Below are positions 6,841 to 14,900 of a DNA stretch of 20,536 nt, piece by piece. The DNA is from an uncultured Lachnospiraceae bacterium. Lineage in GTDB: Bacteria > Bacillota > Clostridia > Lachnospirales > Lachnospiraceae. Both the position numbers and the translations under genes were made by a program. Under the pieces are notes generated by a model. That model was not told the DNA's origin. It made no database searches and was given only the letters and a program-made list of their open reading frames with translations. Position 1 is the first letter of the stretch. Every line of letters begins with the position of its first letter. The stretch lies in NCBI GenBank assembly GCA_934434905.1, contig CAKSAI010000020.1:1-20536 (forward strand), in the 5' to 3' direction.

Positions 6841-7932
6841 TCATTTTCTTCCTGTATATTCACACCCAACGCCTTTGACATAGATCCTGTCGATCAGTGT
6901 AAAATGCTTTCCCTTCCTGCGGTACAGAAGGATCTCTCCCCTTCCGGTCCCGCCACCGATCATCTGATCCCGATTCCACTCGCCCATGGGATTCTGGTAC
7001 TCCACTTCCTGAAGCTCATCCTCATCACAGACGATCCGCACCTCCATCGCGGTAGTAAGGTTCATGGCCTTCATGTGCCAGAGCACCTTGCCGTCCCGCA
7101 TGCCGCAGGCATACCGCATCCGGGCGAAGGTCCAGGGCTCGGAATAGTTGATCTCCCGGCTTCTGCCCTCATAGTAGACACACGCAAAGGGCTTGTTCAA
7201 CAGATGGAAGCCCAGCACCACCGGGTTGCCTCCGCCGATGGTAAAGGCCGAATCAGCAAGAATCTTGCCCGTTTTTCGGCTCTTCATCTGATTTCCGTAC
7301 AGCCAGAACCAGGGGCAGGTATAATCGCGGCCCCACTTCTTGTCCGCATACCCATGGCAGCTCTCCGGCGCCATCTCATAGATGTCTCCGTCCAACGTCA
7401 CCGTACCCTCATAGTCGGTACGCATACCCTCCGTATGCCAGTACATATCAAAGGGATTGATCTCCCGCACCGGCTTGCTGGTGCTGTAGCCCACATTGAA
7501 AGCCACCTTCTTGTCCATACGCAGGGACCACATCAGCTTGTGCTCACCCGAAAGTCTGCCCCAGATATTATTCTCCGACAGAAAACAATCTCCGGCGGTG
7601 ACCTTCAAGAATGTACCAGCCACGTCCATCTCCTCAATGCCATAATAATGCTTCAGGGTGAAGCCATCCTTTCCCCAGACGCCGGCCTTCACCATCAGAT
7701 ATGCCGGACGCTGATACTGCTTCTTCCCCATAATCGGCTTTTTTCCACCAAGCTCCGGGTTCATGACACAGTATTCCACAAAAAATACCTTCTTTTCCCC
7801 GGACGCCCGGTTGATTCCCGTAAAGGAATGGCACCAGCGGTCGTACCCGCAGCTTCCCAGCTTACCGCTGAGCATTGGCAGATTCCTTTTTATATCGTGT
7901 TTATTCATCCCATCCCGTCCTTTGTCGGTCAT
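6841..7932 (-). CDS. Unrecognised soluble protein, possibly a lipocalin-fold (AttH/CrtC/tocopherol cyclase-like) protein
   Basis: A 363-aa protein without signal peptide or membrane helix, rich in Trp, Tyr and Gly and in alternating beta patterns. Segments such as DRWCHSFTGINRASGE, FFVEYCVMNP, and a central HGYADKKWGRDYTCPWFWLY resemble in spacing the two-barrel lipocalin-like families (AttH, CrtC, tocopherol cyclase), where a conserved H/D...WG segment opens the second half. This is a fold-level guess, not a firm match. The start is taken at ATG 7932, with AGGAG 4 nt upstream; ATG 7890 (MNKHDI) is an alternative, and the longer frame to GTG 8040 would overlap the kinase gene and lacks a ribosome site. 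It lies 25 nt before trkA and may be cotranscribed with it. Confidence 0.6.
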   Translation of the reverse strand: MTDKGRDGMNKHDIKRNLPMLSGKLGSCGYDRWCHSFTGINRASGEKKVFFVEYCVMNPELGGKKPIMGKKQYQRPAYLMVKAGVWGKDGFTLKHYYGIEEMDVAGTFLKVTAGDCFLSENNIWGRLSGEHKLMWSLRMDKKVAFNVGYSTSKPVREINPFDMYWHTEGMRTDYEGTVTLDGDIYEMAPESCHGYADKKWGRDYTCPWFWLYGNQMKSRKTGKILADSAFTIGGGNPVVLGFHLLNKPFACVYYEGRSREINYSEPWTFARMRYACGMRDGKVLWHMKAMNLTTAMEVRIVCDEDELQEVEYQNPMGEWNRDQMIGGGTGRGEILLYRRKGKHFTLIDRIYVKGVGCEYTGRK

Positions 7933-7962
7933 ATTTCTCCTGTCTCTCTCAAAGTACATAAA

Positions 7963-7974
7963 ACTAGTACTAGT
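7963..7974. promoter_or_regulatory. 12-bp palindrome at the promoter of the unrecognised protein (operator candidate)
   Basis: ACTAGTACTAGT is a perfect palindrome. It overlaps by three bases a minus-strand -10 candidate TATACT (7972-7977) and extends into the +1 region, a position where a bound repressor would block transcription. No convincing -35 is present. Confidence 0.45.
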
Positions 7975-7976
7975 AT

Positions 7977-8006
7977 AATACCTTTCCGCAAAAAAGGAAA
8001 GGTATT
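7977..8006. promoter_or_regulatory. Perfect 11-bp inverted repeat between kinase gene and next gene
   Basis: AATACCTTTCC and GGAAAGGTATT enclose an 8-nt A-rich (plus strand) loop. Read on the minus strand it comes 15 nt after the kinase stop, so it may be the kinase terminator or an RNA-processing hairpin, but there is no U-tract after the stem. It also occupies the spacer/-35 area of the next promoter, so it could be a second regulator site. Confidence 0.5.
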
Positions 8007-8020
8007 TATTATCAGGATAT

Positions 8021-9367
8021 TTATAATACGCCACGCTCACAATTATAATTCATCATGTCAGTCTGAGACAACGAAAAAAGCGCGCTGCCGCAAGCCGCCT
8101 CTTCTTCGCATTGCGATATGTGTACTTCTTTTCCAAATTGCAGTTCAAACAAATGCTGTAGCAGGGGATTTTTGCGAATTCCATTTCCGCTTCCGGTAAT
8201 ATAGGGAATATCACATGGAACATTTGCTTCTAAATAATACTCATACAATTCTTTGCAGATTCCCTGAAGGATTCCCAGCGTCAAGGACTCAGCATCAAAA
8301 TTATCGACGGATATATTTTCTATTTTTCCTCGGAGGTCCGGCTGTATCCTGCTACCATTGAAGCGAACATCTGCCTGTATCCCATGCATACCATATCGGG
8401 ACAATGCATTAGCTGCAGCCTTGTTCATAAATGTATACAGATCTTTTTCCGGCTGCATGTCGCTCATTCGAAAGACGCTCTCATAAAAACGCTTCAATAA
8501 CGCATAGGCATAGCCACCACACAGCGAAGATCCAACATATAAATACTTTCCTTTCCTATATGGTCGGCATTCCAACTGGTCAAAGGAGCGGATCTGATCT
8601 GCCAAAACAGAAATTTGACTACCTGTCCCTACATTTACCAACACGCTTCCATCTCTTGGCACAGCGCCCAAAAAACTGGCCTGATTATCACCAAACGCTG
8701 CGCTGATCGAAATATTTTCCTTCCAGAACCCGATGGGCTTCTCCTCCTTCTGAACCTGGGGAAAATAGGTTGATTCCATCCCTGCTTTTTGAATAAGCAC
8801 CTCATCGAAGGTGTTATCCTCCAGATTAAATAGTCCTAAACTTGCTGCCATCGAGCTATGCAGGACTGGTTTTTGAATATCCGCCAAACGCATAGCAATA
8901 TAATCAGCAATCGTGCACATTGTTACTGCACCATCAGGGATTCTATGATTTTTCGTATTCCAGTAGTGCGTGACAGCGCCAAAACCAGAGGCTAATCGTC
9001 TTCCTGTACGATCAGAGATGCTTTGCGCATATGTTATGCCATTGTGTTCTGTTTGATTTCCTCTTCCGTCCTGCCATGTAATCAGTGGTGAAACCGGTTC
9101 ACCAAAGCTGTTTAAATACAGGATTCCGTGCATTTGTCCTGTCACGCCAATCGCTGCGATATCCAAATACTCACCGATCAGTTTATTCAAAATTCCGAAA
9201 CAGCACTGTTCTATCCTATCAGGGTCCTGCAATTTCTGCCAGGAATACGATGCGGTCAAAGACGCATCGTTAGAAACCGTATATTTTTCAAGCTGCATTC
9301 CAGTCTGCCCGTCGACTAATACACCACAGATGGTTGTTGTTCCAATATCTAAACCTATTGCCTTCAT
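8021..9367 (-). CDS. FGGY-family carbohydrate kinase, sedoheptulokinase-like
   Basis: A 448-aa two-domain sugar kinase. Phosphate-1 loop AIGLDIGTTTICGVLVDG is at the N-terminus. The sugar-binding stretch VTGQMHGILY is followed by ITWQDGRG. Phosphate-2 is VLVNVGTGSQIS, and the adenosine motif is YITGSGNGIRKNPLLQ before EEEAACGSAL. The WQDGR segment, the SGFGAVTHYW block and overall spacing resemble eukaryotic and bacterial sedoheptulokinase (SHPK) more than XylB or glycerol kinase, so the likely reaction is ATP-dependent sedoheptulose to sedoheptulose 7-phosphate, feeding the pentose phosphate pathway. The start is ATG 9367 and not 9373, since GGTGGAGG touches the latter. The gene diverges from an AraC regulator. 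Substrate is inference; another ketose is possible. Confidence 0.82.
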   Translation of the reverse strand: MKAIGLDIGTTTICGVLVDGQTGMQLEKYTVSNDASLTASYSWQKLQDPDRIEQCCFGILNKLIGEYLDIAAIGVTGQMHGILYLNSFGEPVSPLITWQDGRGNQTEHNGITYAQSISDRTGRRLASGFGAVTHYWNTKNHRIPDGAVTMCTIADYIAMRLADIQKPVLHSSMAASLGLFNLEDNTFDEVLIQKAGMESTYFPQVQKEEKPIGFWKENISISAAFGDNQASFLGAVPRDGSVLVNVGTGSQISVLADQIRSFDQLECRPYRKGKYLYVGSSLCGGYAYALLKRFYESVFRMSDMQPEKDLYTFMNKAAANALSRYGMHGIQADVRFNGSRIQPDLRGKIENISVDNFDAESLTLGILQGICKELYEYYLEANVPCDIPYITGSGNGIRKNPLLQHLFELQFGKEVHISQCEEEAACGSALFSLSQTDMMNYNCERGVL

Positions 9368-9373
9368 TTGCAT

Positions 9374-9381
9374 CCTCCACC
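9374..9381 (-). promoter_or_regulatory. Ribosome binding site fixing the kinase start
   Basis: GGTGGAGG on the minus strand directly touches an ATG at 9373 but lies 6 nt before the in-frame ATG at 9367, which favours the latter. Confidence 0.7.
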
Positions 9382-9409
9382 TTGTTTTTTCTTATTTTTC
9401 GATTATAAT
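9382..9409 (+). promoter_or_regulatory. Promoter of the AraC-family gene in the divergent region
   Basis: -35 TTGTTT (9382-9387), a 16-nt spacer and a consensus -10 TATAAT (9404-9409). On the other strand a TATAAT at 9402-9407 overlaps it and could serve the kinase gene, though no good -35 is seen there. Overlapping divergent promoters in a 73-bp gap suit shared control by the AraC protein. Confidence 0.55.
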
Positions 9410-9440
9410 TATTATTATATAAGAGGAAAGGAAAATCCAT

Positions 9441-10310
9441 ATGAATATCGCAGAAATTAATCCATACATTCGTTTAGCAATTCATTCAGAGCTGCCTGCT
9501 CCGTTTTATATTAAACGCCGGATTATTTTTGACTATGAGCTGATCTACATCCAGGGCGGTGAAATGACCCTTACTTATGACGACAGGGACTATCCCTGTA
9601 AAGAGGGTGACATATTGCTGCTTTGTCCCGGTGTGCCCCATAGTTTTAATGTTTCTACAACAACATTAATTCAACCGCATATTCATTTTGATATGAGGTA
9701 TGACCTGCAAAGTGAGCAAGTATATATTTGCTACAAAGACTACAGTGAACTGAATGCTACAGAAAGGGCTTTGATTCGGGAAAACATTTTTCCTGACCAC
9801 CGCACTTCACCTTTTCTGAAACTATCAGAAAAGAAAAAGTTTCTAAAAACAATGTTTGAAATCATTGACAGCAGTGATTCCTCGAATCCTGTTTCTGTCA
9901 GCAACCGTGCCCGGATGATGTTTCTGATCGATTCCATTCTTTCGGAAAATGCGTCTATGCTTTCCCAAAAGAAACCGAGAAGTTCCAGTATCTCCACTCA
10001 TATTCGGGCATTCATTCGAGCCAACTACCGCCAGAACATTACTCTGGAAGTATTAGAACAGCACTTTGGTTACAGTAAATTCTACATTGAAAAAACCTTT
10101 AAAAACACCTACGGAATATCGGTAATCAACTACCGCAACCGAAAACGAATGGATGCTGCCCTTTATCTTTTAGAAAAGCATTCCGTTTCAGAAACAGCCT
10201 CATTATTGGGTTATTCCTCTATATATGCCTTCAGCAATGCATTTCGTTCCTTTTACGGTATTTCACCAACCACATATCTAAAAAGGAAAGACGATACGTC
10301 TGATTCCTGA
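9441..10310 (+). CDS. AraC-family transcriptional regulator with N-terminal cupin domain
   Basis: A 289-aa regulator. Residues about 20-90 form the small beta-barrel effector domain, with the typical YELIYIQGGEMTLTY and CKEGDILLLCPGVPHSF segments. Residues about 185-285 hold two HTH motifs. The first is LEVLEQHFGYSKFYIEKTFK; the second is VSETASLLGYSSIYAFSNAF followed by the family hallmark FYGISPTTYLKR. AAAGGA lies 8 nt before the ATG. It diverges from the sedoheptulokinase-like gene, the usual layout for a sugar-responsive activator and its target. It also faces the glycan operon end-on, so control of that operon would need a distant site. The effector sugar is unknown. Confidence 0.93.
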   Translation: MNIAEINPYIRLAIHSELPAPFYIKRRIIFDYELIYIQGGEMTLTYDDRDYPCKEGDILLLCPGVPHSFNVSTTTLIQPHIHFDMRYDLQSEQVYICYKDYSELNATERALIRENIFPDHRTSPFLKLSEKKKFLKTMFEIIDSSDSSNPVSVSNRARMMFLIDSILSENASMLSQKKPRSSSISTHIRAFIRANYRQNITLEVLEQHFGYSKFYIEKTFKNTYGISVINYRNRKRMDAALYLLEKHSVSETASLLGYSSIYAFSNAFRSFYGISPTTYLKRKDDTSDS

Positions 10311-10327
10311 TAGATTCTGCGGAATAC

Positions 10328-10364
10328 AGGACGCCGCACAAACAATATGTGCGGCGTCCTTTTT
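10328..10364 (+). terminator. Strong intrinsic terminator after araC, between convergent units
   Basis: AGGACGCCGCACA (10328-10340) and TGTGCGGCGTCCT (10348-10360) form a perfect 13-bp GC-rich stem with a 7-nt loop, followed by T residues. The plus-strand T-run makes it the araC terminator. Read from the minus strand it lies just after the lipoprotein stop at 10368 but has no T-run, so it would act less well for that operon. Confidence 0.9.
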
Positions 10365-10367
10365 GCA

Positions 10368-11960
10368 TCACTTTTTCATTACAATATCCGTAAACTCTGC
10401 ACTTCCCGCATAACAGAACAATCCCAGAGAAAGTCCACTTTGCGTCATTCTTGCAGTTAGCGCACATTCACCATTTACATAGATCACAGCAATTTCGCCA
10501 TCCGCAACTACTGTAACATCGTAGGTTTTATTCGCCTCAACATTCAGAGGCCTTTCCAATTCCGTCTCATAGGGAAAATAATAACCGGCAACCCCGGACA
10601 GAATACCGCTGGTCTGCTTCAGGCGGCAGTACTGTCTGTCAAATGTAAAGTAGTATCCCTTGCCAGAAAAGCTGTCATCAATCTGCAGTGCTATTCCAGC
10701 CTGCTTTGCATCCGTCCTGAGCTTGAACGTCAGAACAAACCGCTCAGGCAACGTCTGCATTTTCAAGGCCGCATACCCATTTGGGGTTGTTGTCCTGGCA
10801 TAATCTCCGCCAGTTTCCCATGTGCCGGTGGCAGGCTGCAGTTGATTGGATACACTGGTACCAAAGGATTTTGCCACAGCATCTACAGGTTCTACAGAAA
10901 GATCGCCATTACTGCGCTGAACGACCTTATGAACCACCATATTGCCGGCATATTTGACGGTTGCGAAATCGGGGTCGATCAATGTGCCATCATCATTCAA
11001 TGCCATCGTATAATCTGATCGGTCGCCTGCCCAGCCAACAACATACCGATCCGTACCGTCAGTCACTGTCTTTGCAGCATAAAACAGCAGGCTGTCAAAG
11101 GTGTCGTTATCCGGGATCTGCCAAGGTCCTTCCGGATTCCTGGACTTGACATAGTATGTACGCTTGCCGTAAGAGCAGTCGGAATACACAAGGTAATACC
11201 AATCACCCATCTTAAAGGCATCGGGACACTCGCAGGAACCGGAATAATATCCGGAATCAAAGAATGTGCCGCCAGATACCCATGTATACAGGTCATCCGA
11301 GGTCAGATATGCCACCGCGCCGTCACGGGCAACCGTATCGCTGTCGTTGGCATTGGTAGTAACCAGCATACGGTACTTGCCTATGCTGTCATCAAAATAG
11401 ACATACGGATCCCGCCATGCATAGGCCGTATAGAAATTGCCGTCAGAGCGCACATTCTTAAATGTGTCTCTCAGTGCGGTAATATCTTCCCCTTCATAAT
11501 GATGGATCACCTCTTCTCCATTTTCCGTCTTGGACGCAAATATGTGCCAAATACCGTCCACGTTCAAGACTGTGCCTGTGCCACCAAAGTCGCGAAGCAC
11601 AGTAACATCACTGTAGGTAACGAAATCCTTTGTGGTTACAAAGCACCATCTGAAGTTTTTAGAATGTAAGAAAAACAGATAGTACTGGCCATCATAGTAA
11701 TATGGTGTTACATCGCCTGTACCGGCTGCTTCCGGGCGGAAAAAGATTCCGCCCGTGTTCTTAAATGAAGTTCCCTCCACAGAATCGTCTCCCGAGGAAG
11801 CTCCTCCGCCATTGCCCTCCGGGTCAACACCTGAGTTGCCATTCGGTTCATTGGCATTGGTCCCCGGCTCATCAGGGTTTTTTTGTTTTTGCAACGCACA
11901 GCCGCACAACGATACTGCCAGCATACACACCGTTAAAACAAACACTATAAATCTTTTCAT
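10368..11960 (-). CDS. GH32-like glycoside hydrolase lipoprotein (530 aa)
   Basis: MKRFIVFVLTVCMLAVSLCGC is a lipoprotein signal peptide with C21 as the acylated residue (box LCGC, with an unusual C at -2). A Gly/Asn/Pro/Ser linker to about residue 60 follows. The catalytic part is a five-bladed clan-J propeller. It keeps the GH32 acid positions: the first-strand Asp in TGDVTPYYYDGQYYLFFLH (about 83), RDP in YAWRDPYVYF (about 184) and the ECP glutamate in CECPDAFKMG (about 244). A C-terminal beta-sandwich (about 390-530) ends the protein. It should act on the cell surface on a fructan-like or other furanoside sugar. The classic WMNDPNG block is replaced by GDVxP, so the substrate may differ from sucrose or inulin. 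The start ATG lies 7 nt after GGGAGG and overlaps the upstream stop as TGATG. It is paralogous to the GH32-like gene at 16878. Confidence 0.8.
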   Translation of the reverse strand: MKRFIVFVLTVCMLAVSLCGCALQKQKNPDEPGTNANEPNGNSGVDPEGNGGGASSGDDSVEGTSFKNTGGIFFRPEAAGTGDVTPYYYDGQYYLFFLHSKNFRWCFVTTKDFVTYSDVTVLRDFGGTGTVLNVDGIWHIFASKTENGEEVIHHYEGEDITALRDTFKNVRSDGNFYTAYAWRDPYVYFDDSIGKYRMLVTTNANDSDTVARDGAVAYLTSDDLYTWVSGGTFFDSGYYSGSCECPDAFKMGDWYYLVYSDCSYGKRTYYVKSRNPEGPWQIPDNDTFDSLLFYAAKTVTDGTDRYVVGWAGDRSDYTMALNDDGTLIDPDFATVKYAGNMVVHKVVQRSNGDLSVEPVDAVAKSFGTSVSNQLQPATGTWETGGDYARTTTPNGYAALKMQTLPERFVLTFKLRTDAKQAGIALQIDDSFSGKGYYFTFDRQYCRLKQTSGILSGVAGYYFPYETELERPLNVEANKTYDVTVVADGEIAVIYVNGECALTARMTQSGLSLGLFCYAGSAEFTDIVMKK

Positions 11961-14900
11961 CACGTTTCCTCCCTTGCGTCCTGCTTTTTACCGAATTTTT
12001 TCTTCGTTACCGTTATAATTATCACAATGGCAGCGACAGCCAAAACAGCTATGGCTCCACCGACAATCACAAACCAGCCCGCAAAGTTTTTCTTTTCCGT
12101 ATCAGGTTCTGGATTTTGGTTCGGTTTTTCCGTAGAAGGCAACTTATCCAAATCGATATCCAGGCTGACATCCTCCTCTCCGTCATAGGGAATCACCTCA
12201 GGGTTCGGATCATCCAGAACTGCCAGATAAATGGCCTTCGCATTGGCTTCTGTCAGCGCATGATCATAGATTTGAATTTCATCCACCATTCCGTAGAACA
12301 GACAGGCCGGAGAATTGCCGCCTTTATATGGATTCTTGCCGCCAATAGTAAATCGATCAATGCCCAGCATACTCATCAAGCTGTCTTCCCAATCGCCGCC
12401 CTGATCTACTTCCACCGCTTCGCCATTCACATAAGCAGTAACAACACTCTTGTTGCCCTTTGCTTCCACAGCAAACACCAAATGCACCCATTGTCCGGGA
12501 TTATACGGAGTGATCACATTGGCATATCCCACATTGGTGCCATCCCACTGCATCGTAAACGCCTTATCCTGAAATGCTGTACTTGCAGGTGAATAGAACA
12601 AAAAGCGTTCACCCTTGGTATTATAGAAGCTGAATAATTCGCTGTCCTCACCCAAAGCGTTATAATCGCTGGCATTATACCAAATGGACAGTGTAAAGGT
12701 GTCCGGATTCTTTCCAAAGACTTCATAGGGAATACTCAGCCAATATTTCTCACCGGTCATCTTCGTGGAAAGCTGCAATGCCTTTCCCCGAATACCATCC
12801 ACATAGGTGGCCTCCGCCACTCCCCCACCGTCATAGAGCAGCGCATGATTTACACCTACCGAATCCCGGGTCGTTTCGTTGTTGAAGTCGTACGAGGCCA
12901 CAAGACCGTCCGGCGTCTCCGGTTCAACATAGTGTGCAGAACGGCCGATGCCATAGCTCCCGCTATCCAGGCGTCCGTACACAGGCACCGGATCATAGAT
13001 GGTATTCATATAAATTGCCTGTGCATCCTCCGCACTGAGCTTTCCGGCATATAGCTGGATTTCATCCACCAGGCCATAGAACAAACATGCCGGATCTTCT
13101 CCTCCCTTGTATGGGTTCTTGCCGCCGATGGTAAAGGTATCGATCCCCAACTGTGTCATCAGGCTGTATGCCCAATCGCCGCCCTGATCTACCTCTACCT
13201 CTACGCCGTTGACATAGGCGGTGATGCTGCTGCGGTTGCCATCGGAAGAAACGGTAAACACCAAGTGGATCCATTCATTTCTCTTATAAGGCGTGACCAC
13301 ATTGGCATAACCTGCATTGGCTCCATCCCATTGCATGGCAAAGCCCTTATCCTGGAAGTTCACACTTGCAGGCGAATAGAACAGGAATCTCTCATAATTA
13401 CTGTTATAAAGGCTGATCAACTCACTGTCTTCTCCGGATGTATTATATCCGCTGGCATTGTACCAGATAGACAAGGAGAAATCATTTTTATTGCTTCCAA
13501 ACACACTGTAAGGAATGCTCAGCCACATTCTTTCGTCTGTGCCCTTGGTGGAAAGTCGCAATGCATTGCCGCGAATCCCCTTTGCGTACTTGGCTGACGC
13601 CACGCTTGTATTGTTATACAGTGTTGCATTTCTGCCATTTACAGAATCGTTCAGCGTTCCGTCATTGAAATCGTAGCTGGCAAGAAGTCCCTCTGGCATT
13701 TTGGGCAGCTTCACTTCTCCCGGATCGACATCGTCAGGCGTCTCCAGCCCTTCCTGATACACGATTCTTGCCTCCGCAGGATTCAGCGCGCCGTCATAAA
13801 TACGAATCTCATCCACCAGGCCGTAAAACAGACAGTTGGGGATCGCACCGCCCTTGTATGGGTTTTTCCCGCCGATGGTGAAGGTATCCACACCCATCAG
13901 GCTCATCAGGCTGTCCGTCCAGTCGCCGCCCTGATCCACCTCAACGGCACTGCCGTTAACATAGGCCGATATCCTGCTCTGGGTGTCCACTTTGTCCACG
14001 GCAAATACCAGATGAACCCATTCATTTTCCCTGTAGCCGCCGATTACGTTGGCATAGCCGTAGGCACCGTCCCACTTCATCGTGAAGGCGTTGGCTCCAC
14101 CATCCATCATTGTGCCGTAGAACAGGAATTTTTCCGCATTGCGGTTATATAGACTGAACAGCTCACTGTTTTCACCGGCGGTATTGTGTCCGGTGGAATT
14201 GTACCACAAAGAAATGGTGAAGGAATCGGTGCTGCTGCCAAAGGCGCTGTAAGGCACGCTCAGCCAATACTTTTCATCCGTACCCTGCGTGGAAAGCTGC
14301 AATGCCTTACCGGAAATGCCGTCCACATAGCGGGGTACCGCTGCTGCATCGTTGTTATAGAACGCCGCATGATTATTACCGATGGAATCATTGAGGGTTC
14401 CGTTGTTAAAGTTATATTCTGCTATCGGGTCACGAACAACCAGCGGGCCACCCTCCCGCTCCGCTTCACAGGGACTGACCGCAAATGGGTTTTCCATAGC
14501 TTCCATAACCGCTTCCCTGATCGCCGGAAGATCACTGGAAATATAAGAATAACCTTCCGGCACCCCGTCCACAGCGGTAACATTGCCGCCGATAATGTAT
14601 GCAAACCATGTAAGCGCGGCCGTATATCTACCGTGGTCATAGCTCAGATGGACATCGTCACGGCACAAGATATCTCCCAGATAGGAGCTACGCAGATTCT
14701 GAATGGCAGTTCCAGTGGGAATCACTCCATCGATCCGCTCATTTGATACGATAAGCTGCTGGACAGTCTGCACAATGGCGTTGTACATTGTCATTTGATC
14801 CCTGTTATAGTTCTCAAACCGAATGGCTGTGGAATTTTGCGGATATGCCCAGGTCATATCCCAAAGGATTTTTGCCTGATCATTGGTTTTATTGGTATCC

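Noticed and set aside
7933..8040. N-terminal extension of the 363-aa protein to GTG 8040
   Set aside because: It would overlap the kinase gene, read through the palindrome and hairpin region, and has no ribosome site; ATG 7932 has AGGAG in front.
6775..8199. Long plus-strand open frame of 474 codons
   Set aside because: It runs antisense across the well-supported lipocalin-like gene and the ends of trkA and the kinase, has no ribosome site, and its His/Pro/Leu-rich translation resembles no protein. It is a shadow of GC-rich coding on the other strand.
11960..12100. Sortase LPXTG anchor at the end of the giant protein
   Set aside because: The hydrophobic helix and KKK tail are present, but no LPXTG-like motif precedes them.
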